Source of the DNA: a virus
DNA: 28,490 bases
IMG/VR virus record: IMGVR_UViG_3300047462_000719
Span: 1-28,490 of that record
Direction: 5' to 3' (one strand)
Part shown: piece after piece, positions 7,799-15,320 of the stretch
How the letters are laid out: each line of letters starts with the position of its first letter
How positions within the stretch are numbered: the stretch's first letter is position 1
The notes under the pieces: model-generated
Seen by the model: the letters and a program-made list of their open reading frames with translations, nothing else
The model's database searches: none
Told to the model about the DNA's origin: nothing
Position numbers and translations under genes: made by a program

Positions 7799-8365
7799 TA
7801 ACCCCATCCCAGACCTGTCTGGTCCAGTCATACCGAAGCGGCGCACGCGCGTTCATCCCGAGTTCACCAAAAATCACGCAAGCGGCCCATTGCTCTGCCG
7901 GATCCATTTCGAAAGCTGTCTCATACGGCACCCCGCACGACACGAGGTATAACGCGGCTCGGAAGCCAGGGTGCCTCGCTAGTTTTTTGCGCGTGCCAAA
8001 ATTCGCGCCTCCCGCGCCTCACTGTTGCGGCGATATCGGACCAACAGCGCGCGCATTGCCTCATCGCCGATCCGATCAACGAGCGCCTCCACCTGAAGCT
8101 TGCTGCTCGGCATACGAATCGCTTCACCGTCGATATGGGTGACGCAGCACGCAACCGTCGCCCACAGCACCCAAACTGGATTCATTCTTGTCTCCGCGGA
8201 AAGATATTCCGACAAACCCATTTCTTCCCGAACCTTCAATACGGGTTTGGAGACGATGATCCGACCATCATCGGTCACGATCTCAAAATGCTCCGATGGC
8301 GAGTTCGCCGCCGGCGGCGGCGGCGGCGGCTCCGGTTCGGCCGGATGCATGGTCACGGTCACCAT
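7788..8365 (-). CDS. Tail assembly chaperone, -1 frameshift fusion (192 aa)
   Basis: The same start at 8365 as the 128-aa form, but ribosomes slipping -1 on A AAA AAC (7982-7988) would bypass the TAG at 7979-7981 and translate 64 more codons to the TAA at 7788-7790. The extension begins LARHPGFRAALYLVSCG and contains FEMDPAEQWAACVIFG and ends TRQVWDGVNGD, a protein-like sequence with no stop. Its end overlaps the start of the next gene at 7798. Such two-form chaperones (G/GT of lambda, E/E+E' of P2) are established for tailed phages. Here both the slippery site and the downstream structure are visible; the slippage itself is inferred. Confidence 0.85.
7943..7988 (-). promoter_or_regulatory. 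Programmed -1 ribosomal frameshift signal
   Basis: On the minus strand the heptamer A AAA AAC (7982-7988) lies in the correct phase across GCA AAA AAC, immediately before the zero-frame TAG. Downstream, GGCT-TCCG-AGCC (7956-7967) forms a tetraloop hairpin about 14 nt away. An outer CGAGG (7974-7978) can pair with CCTCG (7943-7947), enclosing it. This is the arrangement seen at established -1 sites. No other heptamer of this type was noted in the cluster. Confidence 0.85.
7979..8365 (-). CDS. Tail assembly chaperone, short (zero-frame) form
   Basis: A 128-aa protein placed between tube and tape measure, where lambda G, P2 E and Mu gp41 lie. The N-terminus has a proline-rich run (EPEPPPPPPAANSPSEHF). 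The body (IVSKPVLKVREEMGLSEYLSAETRMNPVWVLWATVACCVTHIDGEAIRMPSSKLQVEALVDRIGDEAMRALLVRYRR) is helical and fits the chaperone type, which coats the tape measure during tail-tube polymerisation. The ATG overlaps the tube-gene stop (TAATG), with AGGA about 10 nt upstream. The last codons GCA AAA AAC are followed at once by TAG, forming the frameshift signal described in the next entry. Confidence 0.8.
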   Translation of the reverse strand: MVTVTMHPAEPEPPPPPPAANSPSEHFEIVTDDGRIIVSKPVLKVREEMGLSEYLSAETRMNPVWVLWATVACCVTHIDGEAIRMPSSKLQVEALVDRIGDEAMRALLVRYRRNSEAREARILARAKN

Positions 8366-8802
8366 TACGTTACTTTCCTGCGACGGCTAGCCATTCCTTC
8401 GATTTTCATCTTCACCAGGCTGTCGCCGGTTTTCAATCCGCCATCCGCGAGTTTCAGGGTCAAATTTTCATACCGATATTGGGACGTCGATCCATCGACC
8501 TCGGCAATCGTTTCGGTCACCAGAATCCCGACATAATTCAGGCCGGCGAAATAACCGTCTTCCACCGTAGCAAAATAGTCATCGACCACAGAGGTGCTTC
8601 GGTCCAGACTGAAGGTCACCTCCCACCCCTGTGGAATTTCCGCAAAGTTGTTCGTCCCGTCCAAGCCGATAGACTGCAAACGTTTCGTCTGCTGACGGGA
8701 TTGAAAGCCGGTGATCGTCGCCCAGGCGAGAATGCCGCCATTCTGTGGATCGATGATATCAAGCACAACGTCGCGGCCGACACTGAGGCTATTGATCGGC
8801 AT
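8365..8802 (-). CDS. Tail tube protein (XkdM/P2 FII-like)
   Basis: A 145-aa protein directly downstream of the sheath, the canonical tube position. It is beta-rich: INSLSVGRDVVLDIIDPQNGG, ITGFQSRQQTKRLQSIGLDG, GWEVTFSLDRSTSVVDDYFA, and a C-terminal region YENLTLKLADGGLKTGDSLVKMKIEGMASRR that matches the pattern of PBSX XkdM-type core tail proteins. Such proteins stack as hexameric rings to form the inner tube driven through the envelope. A textbook ribosome site GAGGAGG lies 6 nt before the ATG, the best in the tail module, in keeping with a high-copy product. Its stop overlaps the chaperone start. Confidence 0.85.
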   Translation of the reverse strand: MPINSLSVGRDVVLDIIDPQNGGILAWATITGFQSRQQTKRLQSIGLDGTNNFAEIPQGWEVTFSLDRSTSVVDDYFATVEDGYFAGLNYVGILVTETIAEVDGSTSQYRYENLTLKLADGGLKTGDSLVKMKIEGMASRRRKVT

Positions 8803-8817
8803 ACCTACCTCCTCGAA

Positions 8818-10605
8818 TTAGGCGGAAAGCGCCGGCGCCACCGCCTGGCGTGTAATTTGCACGCTCTGACCGCCCTCGATCTCGGTCAGCATGTATTCGA
8901 TCACACTCTGGTATTGCACCTGGACATTAGCCTGCATGTATCCCAAAGCGACTCGCGCGGGCGGATTATTGCTGTCGTCAAGAACAATACTATACGGCTG
9001 AGTACCGTCTGCATTGCCGATAATACCCTGTTGCCAGAGATTGAAGAAAAATTGATCAAGCAACGAAAACGCCTGCCGACGGGTAGTCGGATTTTGCAAC
9101 AAGCCGACAACCTGCCCCATCCAGGCGTTTATTGTATAAGCAATAAACTGCGTCAACCTCGTATAATTGTCGCCATGTATCACTGCATTGCTGGATGCAT
9201 TTCGACCGATATTCGCACCGAAATACGCACCGCCCGGACAGGGATTGGCGATAACGTCGAGCCCCGCGGTTGCCAACACCTGAAGATCCGCTGAAGAATA
9301 GACGTTCCCGTTATAGGAAGTCTGGGTCCCCACAATCGCGCTCATCGGCTTGTTCAGCGTGCTCTGCTCAGGCGATAAATTTGCGAGCAGCCCGGCGCTG
9401 AAAGCTTGCGGCGACACCAGCCGAACATAACCGTTTGTGGTATCGTTCCAATAGACCCAGTCCCCATGGATAAGTTTCATGCTATAGCTATCGATGCCTG
9501 CTTGCGACTTCAAGTAGGGAGACCCACTCACACTCGCTGTCGAAAGAGAGGAGCCCGCCGGCGTCGTATCAACCATATAAATGCCTTCAGACAACCCGAA
9601 TGCAACCTCCGTACTCCAGGCCGTCGGATCGGCGCAATCGGCGAGCATGGCAACCGAAGCGCCGGTGTTACGAAGTGCATACATACCGGTCCGCACGGTG
9701 CCATCGCTGCCGAGCAACGTGTCGGTCGATACGCTAACAGCACCGTCGTTGCCGCCGGATGCGGTATAAACCACACCCAGCAATGGCCCGCCGGTACCAC
9801 CTGGGTTGCTGGCGATAAACAGCGCAGATGCTCCACGCTGCGGTGTCCCGTTATTGACCGCCGACTGCAACGTTTCCCATATCGCCTGACCATTCGGTGC
9901 CAAAATGTTATCGAATACTTCTGGCGTCGAAAGTAGAGGCGATGCCAGCGTGAGCTTCCAACTTCCCACCGCACTCCCCGTGGTCAGCGTCGCCGAGGCG
10001 CCATTCAGTGCCGAGCCCGTGTATTTGCCGTTCAAGGTCAGCGCACCGATTGCCGCCGAAGCACTGGCACCGCTGCCCCCGCCGCCACTGACGCTCAGCG
10101 TCGGGTTGCTGGTGTAACCGGACCCGCCAGCGGTCACGTAGATCGACGTCACAACCCCACCCGAGACCGTGCAGGACGCCGTGGCACCCGCGCCGCCACC
10201 GCCGCTGATCGTAAGCGTCGGCGTACTCGTATAGCCAGATCCACCGGCAAGATTATAAAAACTTTCGACGGTGCCAACAATGATTGCCATTGTTGCCGCA
10301 GTGTCACTTCCATCCGTCACCCGGACGCATTGAAAATTATTGCATCCTTGCTGAACGGCGATCGCGACCGCCGTCCCCATATCGTGGGACCGCGCGTTCA
10401 GTGATCCGAATTTCTGCTGATATTCGGCATACGTTCCAACGACGGTCGGTGAGTTGACCGGACCAAACGCCGCTGATCCGACCACACCCAGCGTTCCCGT
10501 CGGCACGCCATTGATGTAGGTGATTTGCGGCGGTACGATGGCAACATAATTGCCAGGAACTGAGAGTGCCGCCGTATTTACACTGCCAAGCGTAAAGACG
10601 GTCAC
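8818..10605 (-). CDS. Contractile tail sheath protein with inserted GSGYT repeat module
   Basis: A 595-aa sheath protein. The N-terminal part (YINGVPTGTLGVVGSAAFGPVNSPTVVGTYAEYQQKFG, then CVRVTDGSDTAA) and the C-terminal part (SNAVIHGDNYTRLTQFIAYTINAWMGQVVGLLQNPTTRRQAFSLLDQFFFNLWQQGIIG) follow the sheath family, whose inner domain interlocks by strand exchange and contracts. Between them, residues about 118-187 contain two copies of an AGGSGYTS-PTL-(I/V)SGGGG module. This replaces the usual short junction before LNGKYTGS. The start is a GTG at 10605, overlapping the stop of the small upstream gene. The length is greater than P2 FI (396 aa), mostly because of this module and the outer domain. 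Confidence 0.92.
   Translation of the reverse strand: MTVFTLGSVNTAALSVPGNYVAIVPPQITYINGVPTGTLGVVGSAAFGPVNSPTVVGTYAEYQQKFGSLNARSHDMGTAVAIAVQQGCNNFQCVRVTDGSDTAATMAIIVGTVESFYNLAGGSGYTSTPTLTISGGGGAGATASCTVSGGVVTSIYVTAGGSGYTSNPTLSVSGGGGSGASASAAIGALTLNGKYTGSALNGASATLTTGSAVGSWKLTLASPLLSTPEVFDNILAPNGQAIWETLQSAVNNGTPQRGASALFIASNPGGTGGPLLGVVYTASGGNDGAVSVSTDTLLGSDGTVRTGMYALRNTGASVAMLADCADPTAWSTEVAFGLSEGIYMVDTTPAGSSLSTASVSGSPYLKSQAGIDSYSMKLIHGDWVYWNDTTNGYVRLVSPQAFSAGLLANLSPEQSTLNKPMSAIVGTQTSYNGNVYSSADLQVLATAGLDVIANPCPGGAYFGANIGRNASSNAVIHGDNYTRLTQFIAYTINAWMGQVVGLLQNPTTRRQAFSLLDQFFFNLWQQGIIGNADGTQPYSIVLDDSNNPPARVALGYMQANVQVQYQSVIEYMLTEIEGGQSVQITRQAVAPALSA
10045..10254 (-). repeat. Tandem GSGYT module inside the sheath gene
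   Basis: Two repeat units in the sheath protein: AGGSGYTSTPTLTISGGGGA (residues about 120-139) with the link ATASCTVSGGVVTSIYV, then AGGSGYTSNPTLSVSGGGGS (about 159-178). Within the twenty-residue cores the two copies differ at only four positions. Related motifs occur in the tailspike gene at about 11330-11490. Low-complexity repeats of this kind are known in phage and bacterial surface proteins and are predicted to be beta-strand rich. Confidence 0.75.
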
Positions 10606-10796
10606 GCTGAAGCCCCCCCTCCAAGCAAAGACGTCGACGGCTCGGTGTTTGAGTCTTTTTCACCGTCAACAGCCGTTTTAACCACGAATAACGATCGATG
10701 CGGATCGCTGAGAATTTGTAAGACAGTTGCTTGATCAGTGATTTTCGTACCTTTGGCAAGGCCACCAAAGGGATTACGGACAACCAGGTGATACAT
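10602..10796 (-). CDS. Small phage protein preceding sheath, unknown function
   Basis: A 64-aa protein from the ATG at 10796 (MYHLVVRNPFGGLAKGTKITDQATVLQILSDPHRSLFVVKTAVDG...). A TTG-initiated extension of six residues is possible but less likely. The pattern VRNPFGGLAKGTKITD resembles the small proteins commonly found just upstream of sheath genes. A polar C-terminal tail follows (DSNTEPSTSLLGGGASA). GGGGG precedes the start at a spacing of about 6. Its stop overlaps the sheath GTG, so the two are coupled. I do not recognise a named domain. Confidence 0.6.
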   Translation of the reverse strand: MYHLVVRNPFGGLAKGTKITDQATVLQILSDPHRSLFVVKTAVDGEKDSNTEPSTSLLGGGASA

Positions 10797-10934
10797 AAGA
10801 GACCCCCAAAACAACCACGATTTTTGTCAGCAAAAACGCCGTTTCTAACACTTGCTGCAAGTTCCAGCTGTTACGTAATATCTGCCAGGTTTTATTATGG
10901 GATAAATTTCGTCGCTCATCTTGCGCTCAAAAAC
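10797..10934. other. Intergenic gap between tailspike and sheath operon segment
   Basis: An AT-richer stretch of 138 bp between the tailspike stop and the small upstream gene. The minus strand contains a near-palindrome around AAACGGCGTTT (about 10836-10846) and no gene that I can support. It is the longest gap inside the neck-to-tail run, so a promoter or processing site could lie here, but no convincing -35/-10 pair was found. Confidence 0.4.
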
Positions 10935-13067
10935 TCAAACGACATTAATAATATTTCCGCTACGCCAGATTGCGCCACCGGGAAGCCCAGTAGCACTGGT
11001 TGGCAAGTCTGCGATCGTTAGCGAACCACCTGCTCCCGGGCTGAGCGTCAGGGATGCGCCGATTTGCGCTGCTATCGTAACGTTCCCATTCGCTGAAAGC
11101 TGCAATATGGCTGCAGGATAAAAACCCGTAACCAGCCAGGCGCCACCGGTCTCAACAAGATCTACAACGGAATTTGCAACCAGGATAAGGTCGTTGGCGG
11201 TTGTGTTGAGTTGCGATGTAAACGCGCCGCTTTGCTTCATAGTTGCGCCGCCGGGCGCAAGAAGTCGTAGTTTCCGCCCAGACTGCACCGGCGTGCCGAC
11301 AACAACACTGGCCTGTGCGCCAACCCCATCGCCCATGACAACACAACTTGTACTGGCTTGGGTATAACCGCTACCATTTTCAGTCACACGAAAACCAATA
11401 ACTTCTCCGGCATACAGTATAACGGTGACCGCGGCACCACTACCGACTCCGGATATGAAGGCACTCGCGTGAGTATAGCCTGAACCTGGCGCCGTCACGA
11501 CGACAAAACTGATCTCGCCGGCAAACCTTATCAGGCTGCTGGGAACGACACTATCGAGCGTAGCGCCATCTGTCGTCACCCGAACATTGTCGAATATGTC
11601 CGGAACGACCAGAATATTCGCGTCAGTCGTCGACAGGTCAATACGGTCTAATCCGTTCCAGGTATTACCACGCAACAACGTATCGCCACTGCGCAAAACT
11701 ATGGCCTGATCGGGATTCACTGAAATATCCGAGCCAAAAACTCGGTTCTCGAGAACCGCAACACCGGTTCCACCATCAAAAACGGACACACCCGTTCCGC
11801 TATCGCTTATAATGATCGTGTTGCGTTCCACCGTCAGCCCGGACAAGGCGGCGGGGAACGAATAGCCGCTTCCATCCGTCTCCACGTCGTAAACCGTCAA
11901 AGCGGTCGTACAGCCAATCACTTTATTGTCTGTGACTGATACATATTGTGAGCCGCCCGGATTAATACCTACATTCGGGCCCACCACAATATTATGGCAA
12001 ACTTCGCAGTCGATGCATCCACCACTATCAATTCCGATATACGCGCCGGCAACATCGAGCATATTGTGACTGATCCGTGAGTACCGAGCGGTCATCACAA
12101 TCCCGCCCGCCGCCGGATTTTGCTGAACAATTTGATTGCTGTGGACATTGATATAATCGCCATAAACTTGAATTCCGTAAGATGCATTGTTCCAGATATA
12201 ATTCTCTATGACGTTTCCCTGCGAAAGAGACGGCGATCCAAGCGTGTAAACGGGCGGGGTCGCATTGCTGGGATTTATTGTTCCAATATTAATTCCATCG
12301 ACCGCGTTGTTGAAAATACGATTCCCCTTGATCAACAAAGACCGGCACATATTGATGGCGGTCGGGGTGCCATTCACCCCAACACCGATCCCGCTTCCAC
12401 CATTGCCGAAGATCCGGCTATCGCTGATGGTCACGTTGCTCGCCCGGAACACGCCGCATCCGTCCGAGCTGTTTCCTGAGAATTCGCACCCGGCGAAACA
12501 GTAAGATGCCGTTCCATCGTCGCTGCCCGGCCCCTGTATCGCCACCCCGCGCCCGAGCGCGCCGCTATTGTTCCGGAAGGCACAGTCACGAAATTCCGCC
12601 AGGCTGACTCCGGCGTCGACCAGTACGTTCCAGGTGTTCGCCTGCACCTGGCTCCCATTGGCATCGAATATCACGCCGTAAACGACAACGATGTTCGACT
12701 CAAACCCGACCCAAGCGCCGGTCGTTCCGGCTTCCATACGCAATAAACGAGAGACACCGGCATAGCCGCCAATGAGCACACGTGGCAACCCTCCGCTCGA
12801 CCACGATCCGTTGATAATGTAGGTCTTGGGCCCCAGGCAGAATGGTATGCCGCTTTGAACGGCCTTCGTGAATACGCCCGTATCATCACCACCCAAGCCG
12901 CAGACCCCAAACCATTCAATAAAAGGCGCATCCGAGAAGGCTGCGGCGAGACTGCGCGGCGTTCCACCCGTTCCCGTCGTCGCCGTCCAATAGGAGAGGT
13001 CCGCACCTGCCCCCCCAGCGGCCAGCTGTGTCGCGAACTGTGAAATTGGAATGTAGGTCCCACTCAT
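10935..13067 (-). CDS. Tailspike with parallel beta-helix (pectate-lyase-like) domain
   Basis: A 710-aa protein starting at the ATG at 13067, which overlaps the upstream stop as ATGA; the longer open frame is upstream read-through. The N-terminal region (residues about 1-80) ends with a family-like segment. Residues about 100-480 show repeating short strands and turns typical of right-handed beta-helices: VVVYGVIFDANGSQ, FRDCAFRNNSGALGRGVAIQG, FAGCEFSGNSSDGCGVFRASNVTISDSRIFGNGGSGIG, GNRIFNNAVDGINIG. The fold is used by phage depolymerases that cleave surface polysaccharide. Two GSGYT motifs follow. The C-terminus LPTSATGLPGGAIWRSG resembles those of other tail-fibre proteins. Catalytic residues cannot be named from sequence alone. 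Its place in the neck region is unusual. Confidence 0.82.
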   Translation of the reverse strand: MSGTYIPISQFATQLAAGGAGADLSYWTATTGTGGTPRSLAAAFSDAPFIEWFGVCGLGGDDTGVFTKAVQSGIPFCLGPKTYIINGSWSSGGLPRVLIGGYAGVSRLLRMEAGTTGAWVGFESNIVVVYGVIFDANGSQVQANTWNVLVDAGVSLAEFRDCAFRNNSGALGRGVAIQGPGSDDGTASYCFAGCEFSGNSSDGCGVFRASNVTISDSRIFGNGGSGIGVGVNGTPTAINMCRSLLIKGNRIFNNAVDGINIGTINPSNATPPVYTLGSPSLSQGNVIENYIWNNASYGIQVYGDYINVHSNQIVQQNPAAGGIVMTARYSRISHNMLDVAGAYIGIDSGGCIDCEVCHNIVVGPNVGINPGGSQYVSVTDNKVIGCTTALTVYDVETDGSGYSFPAALSGLTVERNTIIISDSGTGVSVFDGGTGVAVLENRVFGSDISVNPDQAIVLRSGDTLLRGNTWNGLDRIDLSTTDANILVVPDIFDNVRVTTDGATLDSVVPSSLIRFAGEISFVVVTAPGSGYTHASAFISGVGSGAAVTVILYAGEVIGFRVTENGSGYTQASTSCVVMGDGVGAQASVVVGTPVQSGRKLRLLAPGGATMKQSGAFTSQLNTTANDLILVANSVVDLVETGGAWLVTGFYPAAILQLSANGNVTIAAQIGASLTLSPGAGGSLTIADLPTSATGLPGGAIWRSGNIINVV

Positions 13068-14023
13068 AGCCGTATTTCCGGATTTCCATATGGATCGACA
13101 ATAACCTCGTTGGATTTGATATTGACGTTCAGGTCGGATGGCCGCGGCCCGACAGGCGGCCCAACATCGGTCGCAATGGTCATTGGCCCTGGCTGCCCGC
13201 CTGGAGCTCTCGGTATCAGCGCGGCTTCCATGACGCCGACCGTCGTCTCCACCATCGTCTGCATTGTCGAGTACTCTGCCTGATACAAAAGGCAACGTAT
13301 GAAATTCAGAGATTTCTGTGTCTGATCATCGTATGTCGTTCCCGAATACCGCAACATCGCCACCGTGCCATCTGTGAGCACCATGCGGGGAACCGTCGCC
13401 AGATACGCGTCTACCAATGCGGAAGCGACATCACGAAGCTCGAAATTGGGTGCAAATATTTTTACCATCAACCCAGCGGTTTGTTGGCGCGTCGGCCGTG
13501 TTGCGACGCCGGTCACCACGGATCTTGCGGTAATACGCCGCGCACCTGGAATAGTTAGCACCGCGCCATTCGCAGTCGCCGCCTGATCCACTGACACCGA
13601 AGCAGCGAGATCAGCAGCTATGGACGCCAACGTGTCATTGGTCTGAAATTGATAGGCATAGGGCTGGCCGTCGACAACGATCATAATCCCCTGTCCTGGT
13701 GTGACCGACCCGCCAAGCGTCAGCATATTACCTGACGTTGCTGTCCTAATTGTTGCTTCTGACAGTGATTGAGCCGACCAATCAGAAAAAAACCTGGTCG
13801 TCGTGCGACCAACATGCATTCGCTCATTGATCGTGACATTGATCGTGCCAGCGCGGAGATCGTCGTCAAGCTGCTTGGCGAAGGGCGTTCCCCGCATCAC
13901 CTTCGCGACAGTACCCGCCGTTGAGAGAATCGCGTTTCCGTTCGCGTCAACCGTACCGTTCGGATAAAACGACGTCGTTACGAGATCAGCAAGCGCGTTG
14001 AGCACATCGGAGATGTCAGCCAT
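13064..14023 (-). CDS. Neck/tail-connector-region protein, unknown function
   Basis: A 319-aa protein starting at the ATG at 14023 with AGGAGG upstream at a spacing of about 8, which argues against the longer open frame from 14170. The segment starting MADISDVLNALADLVTTSFYPNGTVDANG and continuing VMRGTPFAKQLDDDLRAGTINVTINERMHVGRTTTRFFSDW resembles hypothetical proteins encoded just before sheath genes in contractile phages. The middle has a LysM-like stretch (GQPYAYQFQTNDTLASIAADLAASV, residues about 113-137). The role could be tail terminator or sheath initiator; this is inferred from position. It is coupled on both sides (TAATG upstream, ATGA downstream). Confidence 0.6.
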   Translation of the reverse strand: MADISDVLNALADLVTTSFYPNGTVDANGNAILSTAGTVAKVMRGTPFAKQLDDDLRAGTINVTINERMHVGRTTTRFFSDWSAQSLSEATIRTATSGNMLTLGGSVTPGQGIMIVVDGQPYAYQFQTNDTLASIAADLAASVSVDQAATANGAVLTIPGARRITARSVVTGVATRPTRQQTAGLMVKIFAPNFELRDVASALVDAYLATVPRMVLTDGTVAMLRYSGTTYDDQTQKSLNFIRCLLYQAEYSTMQTMVETTVGVMEAALIPRAPGGQPGPMTIATDVGPPVGPRPSDLNVNIKSNEVIVDPYGNPEIRL

Positions 14024-14673
14024 TACGACGCCTCCTGCTCGGTCTCGACGCGCCAGCCCATCGCGCTCAATTCGGCTGCGATAACAACGCGTCGCAAACT
14101 TTGTTGATCGACCAGAATATCCGATCCCCGGATCTCGACACCAGATATTGCTGGCAGCAGGACCTGCCATCCGCCCATCCTCAGATCACCAGCGAGTGCC
14201 ACCTCGCCTGGGTCAGTCCGTCCCCCGATCGCCACCGAAGCCGGCCAATCGGCGAAAATCGTCGTCTCTGTTGCGAGACTGTCGCCACCTGGTGGATTCA
14301 GTCCGGCACTAGCGCCAGTGACCGGCCGCACAAGAGAAAGACTGGCATTGGTGCGGATCACCAACGGTGGCCGCAAATCCTCCAGTGACGCAATGAAAAA
14401 AGTTCCCATCGTTCCGATAAGGTAGTCACCCACGCCCAGATTCGAGGCGTTCGCAAGCAGATAGAAGGCGCTCTTGCCGACACCAATCGGACGCGAGAGC
14501 TGTAACTCGGCCTCTGAATCAAAAGCCGCCATAAAAACAGAGACGACTGCGGAGTTGTCCAGAGGGGAAAGGATATTTTGCGGGCGATATTGCGTCACCG
14601 GCCGCCCAACAACACTGGCAGCTATCCCGAGCCCGTAATTGACCCGCGCCTGAAGCAAACTGAGATCGGCCAT
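14023..14673 (-). CDS. Neck-region structural protein, unknown function
   Basis: A 216-aa protein from the ATG at 14673 (MADLSLLQARVNYGLGIAA), overlapping the upstream stop as TGATG. It is probably beta-rich: GRPVTQYRPQNILSPLDNSAVVSVFMAAFD, then GDYLIGTMGTFFIASLEDLRPPLVIRTNASLSLVRP. The C-terminal part (SDILVDQQSLRRVVIAAELSAMGWRVETEQEAS) is alpha/beta. I do not recognise the family. Its place between the connector-like gene and the 319-aa gene, with overlaps at both ends, suggests a head-tail joining component. Confidence 0.6.
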   Translation of the reverse strand: MADLSLLQARVNYGLGIAASVVGRPVTQYRPQNILSPLDNSAVVSVFMAAFDSEAELQLSRPIGVGKSAFYLLANASNLGVGDYLIGTMGTFFIASLEDLRPPLVIRTNASLSLVRPVTGASAGLNPPGGDSLATETTIFADWPASVAIGGRTDPGEVALAGDLRMGGWQVLLPAISGVEIRGSDILVDQQSLRRVVIAAELSAMGWRVETEQEAS

Positions 14674-15065
14674 CAAACCACCAGCCGGATTGCGCCGGTC
14701 GACAGACCTGGGCCGAACGGCACCCCAATAAAGCTGCAAAGCCGCCGGCGCCAGTCGTCGAACAAGGCCGTCCGGTCACGTACTTCGTCGCGATTATGTG
14801 TCCAAACTGCTGCCTTGTCCGTATCAAGATTCGCCGCTGCACCCGGCACCCCAGTCTCGAGTTGCCGCAGCGTCGCGAGATAGCCGCCAACAACCGTCAC
14901 TTCATTGCCACTCATGTTATTTAAGCGATACTCAAGCAGCCCATAGGCTTGAAAAAAGCGCCACCCCTGAAAACCCGTCGCCCCAGCACCATAGGCCGGA
15001 TAGCCGCAGTATCGCCGCACATCGACCTTGTCTGCATCTGTAATAGTGCCTGTGGTTCCGCTCAT
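14673..15065 (-). CDS. Head-tail connector-like protein
   Basis: A 130-aa protein (MSGTTGTITDADKVDVRRYCGYPAYGAGATGFQGWRFFQ...). The segment ITDADKVDVRRYCGYPAYG followed by a helical stretch (LATLRQLETGVPGAAANLDTDKAAVW) resembles small helical adaptor proteins of the phage neck, which bind below the portal. The C-terminal LFDDWRRRLCSFIGVPFGPGL fits a C-terminal arm. It is the first of three coupled neck genes; its stop overlaps the next start. The assignment rests on pattern and position. Confidence 0.6.
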   Translation of the reverse strand: MSGTTGTITDADKVDVRRYCGYPAYGAGATGFQGWRFFQAYGLLEYRLNNMSGNEVTVVGGYLATLRQLETGVPGAAANLDTDKAAVWTHNRDEVRDRTALFDDWRRRLCSFIGVPFGPGLSTGAIRLVV

Positions 15066-15132
15066 GCGAGATCTTTCAAAAGCGCTGCCGCCGACCGGCC
15101 AAAACCCGGCCGGCCGGCGCCAGTAAACGACT
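15066..15132 (-). other. GC-rich hairpin between microprotein and neck genes
   Basis: On the minus strand GGCCGGCC and GGCCGGTC around a short T-rich loop (plus-strand 15096-15118) can pair over eight positions including one wobble. There is no run of U after it, so it is not a canonical terminator. It may moderate read-through or mark a processing site ahead of the connector gene. Confidence 0.4.
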
Positions 15133-15261
15133 TTATTTGCTTCGAGTAATCCGGCAGCCCGCGCCCATGCGGATTTTGCCGCTGTCTTTGGTCACGGTAC
15201 CCTTCGCAATGCGGCAGCCAGCGCCGACGCGAATGCGCCCATTGTCTTTGGTATTTGCCAT
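15133..15261 (-). CDS. 42-aa microprotein with duplicated 15-residue motif
   Basis: ATG at 15261, preceded by GGAG at a spacing of 6, and TAA at 15133. The 42-aa product contains TKDNGRIRVGAGCRI (residues 4-18) and TKDSGKIRMGAGCRI (24-38), identical at 12 of 15 positions and linked by AKGTV. Each copy has one Cys (C16 and C36) in the same place. The repeat, good ribosome site and clean ends argue that it is a real gene, although it is short. It sits between the SGNH fibre and the connector gene. I know no family for it; a small structural, decoration or metal-binding protein is possible. Confidence 0.7.
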   Translation of the reverse strand: MANTKDNGRIRVGAGCRIAKGTVTKDSGKIRMGAGCRITRSK

Positions 15262-15297
15262 TTTCGTCTCCATGGAGTGTTCAGGCCCTCACGCAAC

Positions 15298-15320
15298 ACG
15301 CGCGAGCTCGTAACGCGCGT
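15298..15320 (-). other. Hairpin at the end of the SGNH fibre gene
   Basis: Minus-strand ACGCGCG and CGCGCGT flank a 9-nt loop, starting at the SGNH stop codon. No U-tract follows, so it is more likely to be an RNA processing or attenuation element than a terminator. Confidence 0.4.

Noticed and set aside
8296-9294. A 332-aa plus-strand frame
   Set aside because: It lies opposite the chaperone, tube and sheath genes, which have clear family features and coupling; composition is not protein-like.
10836-10846. AAACGGCGTTT near-palindrome as an operator
   Set aside because: Too short, and without a convincing promoter beside it.
13068-13295. N-terminal extension of the tailspike frame
   Set aside because: It overlaps the neck gene and is low-complexity Arg/Asp-rich; the ATG overlapping the stop at 13067 is the better start.
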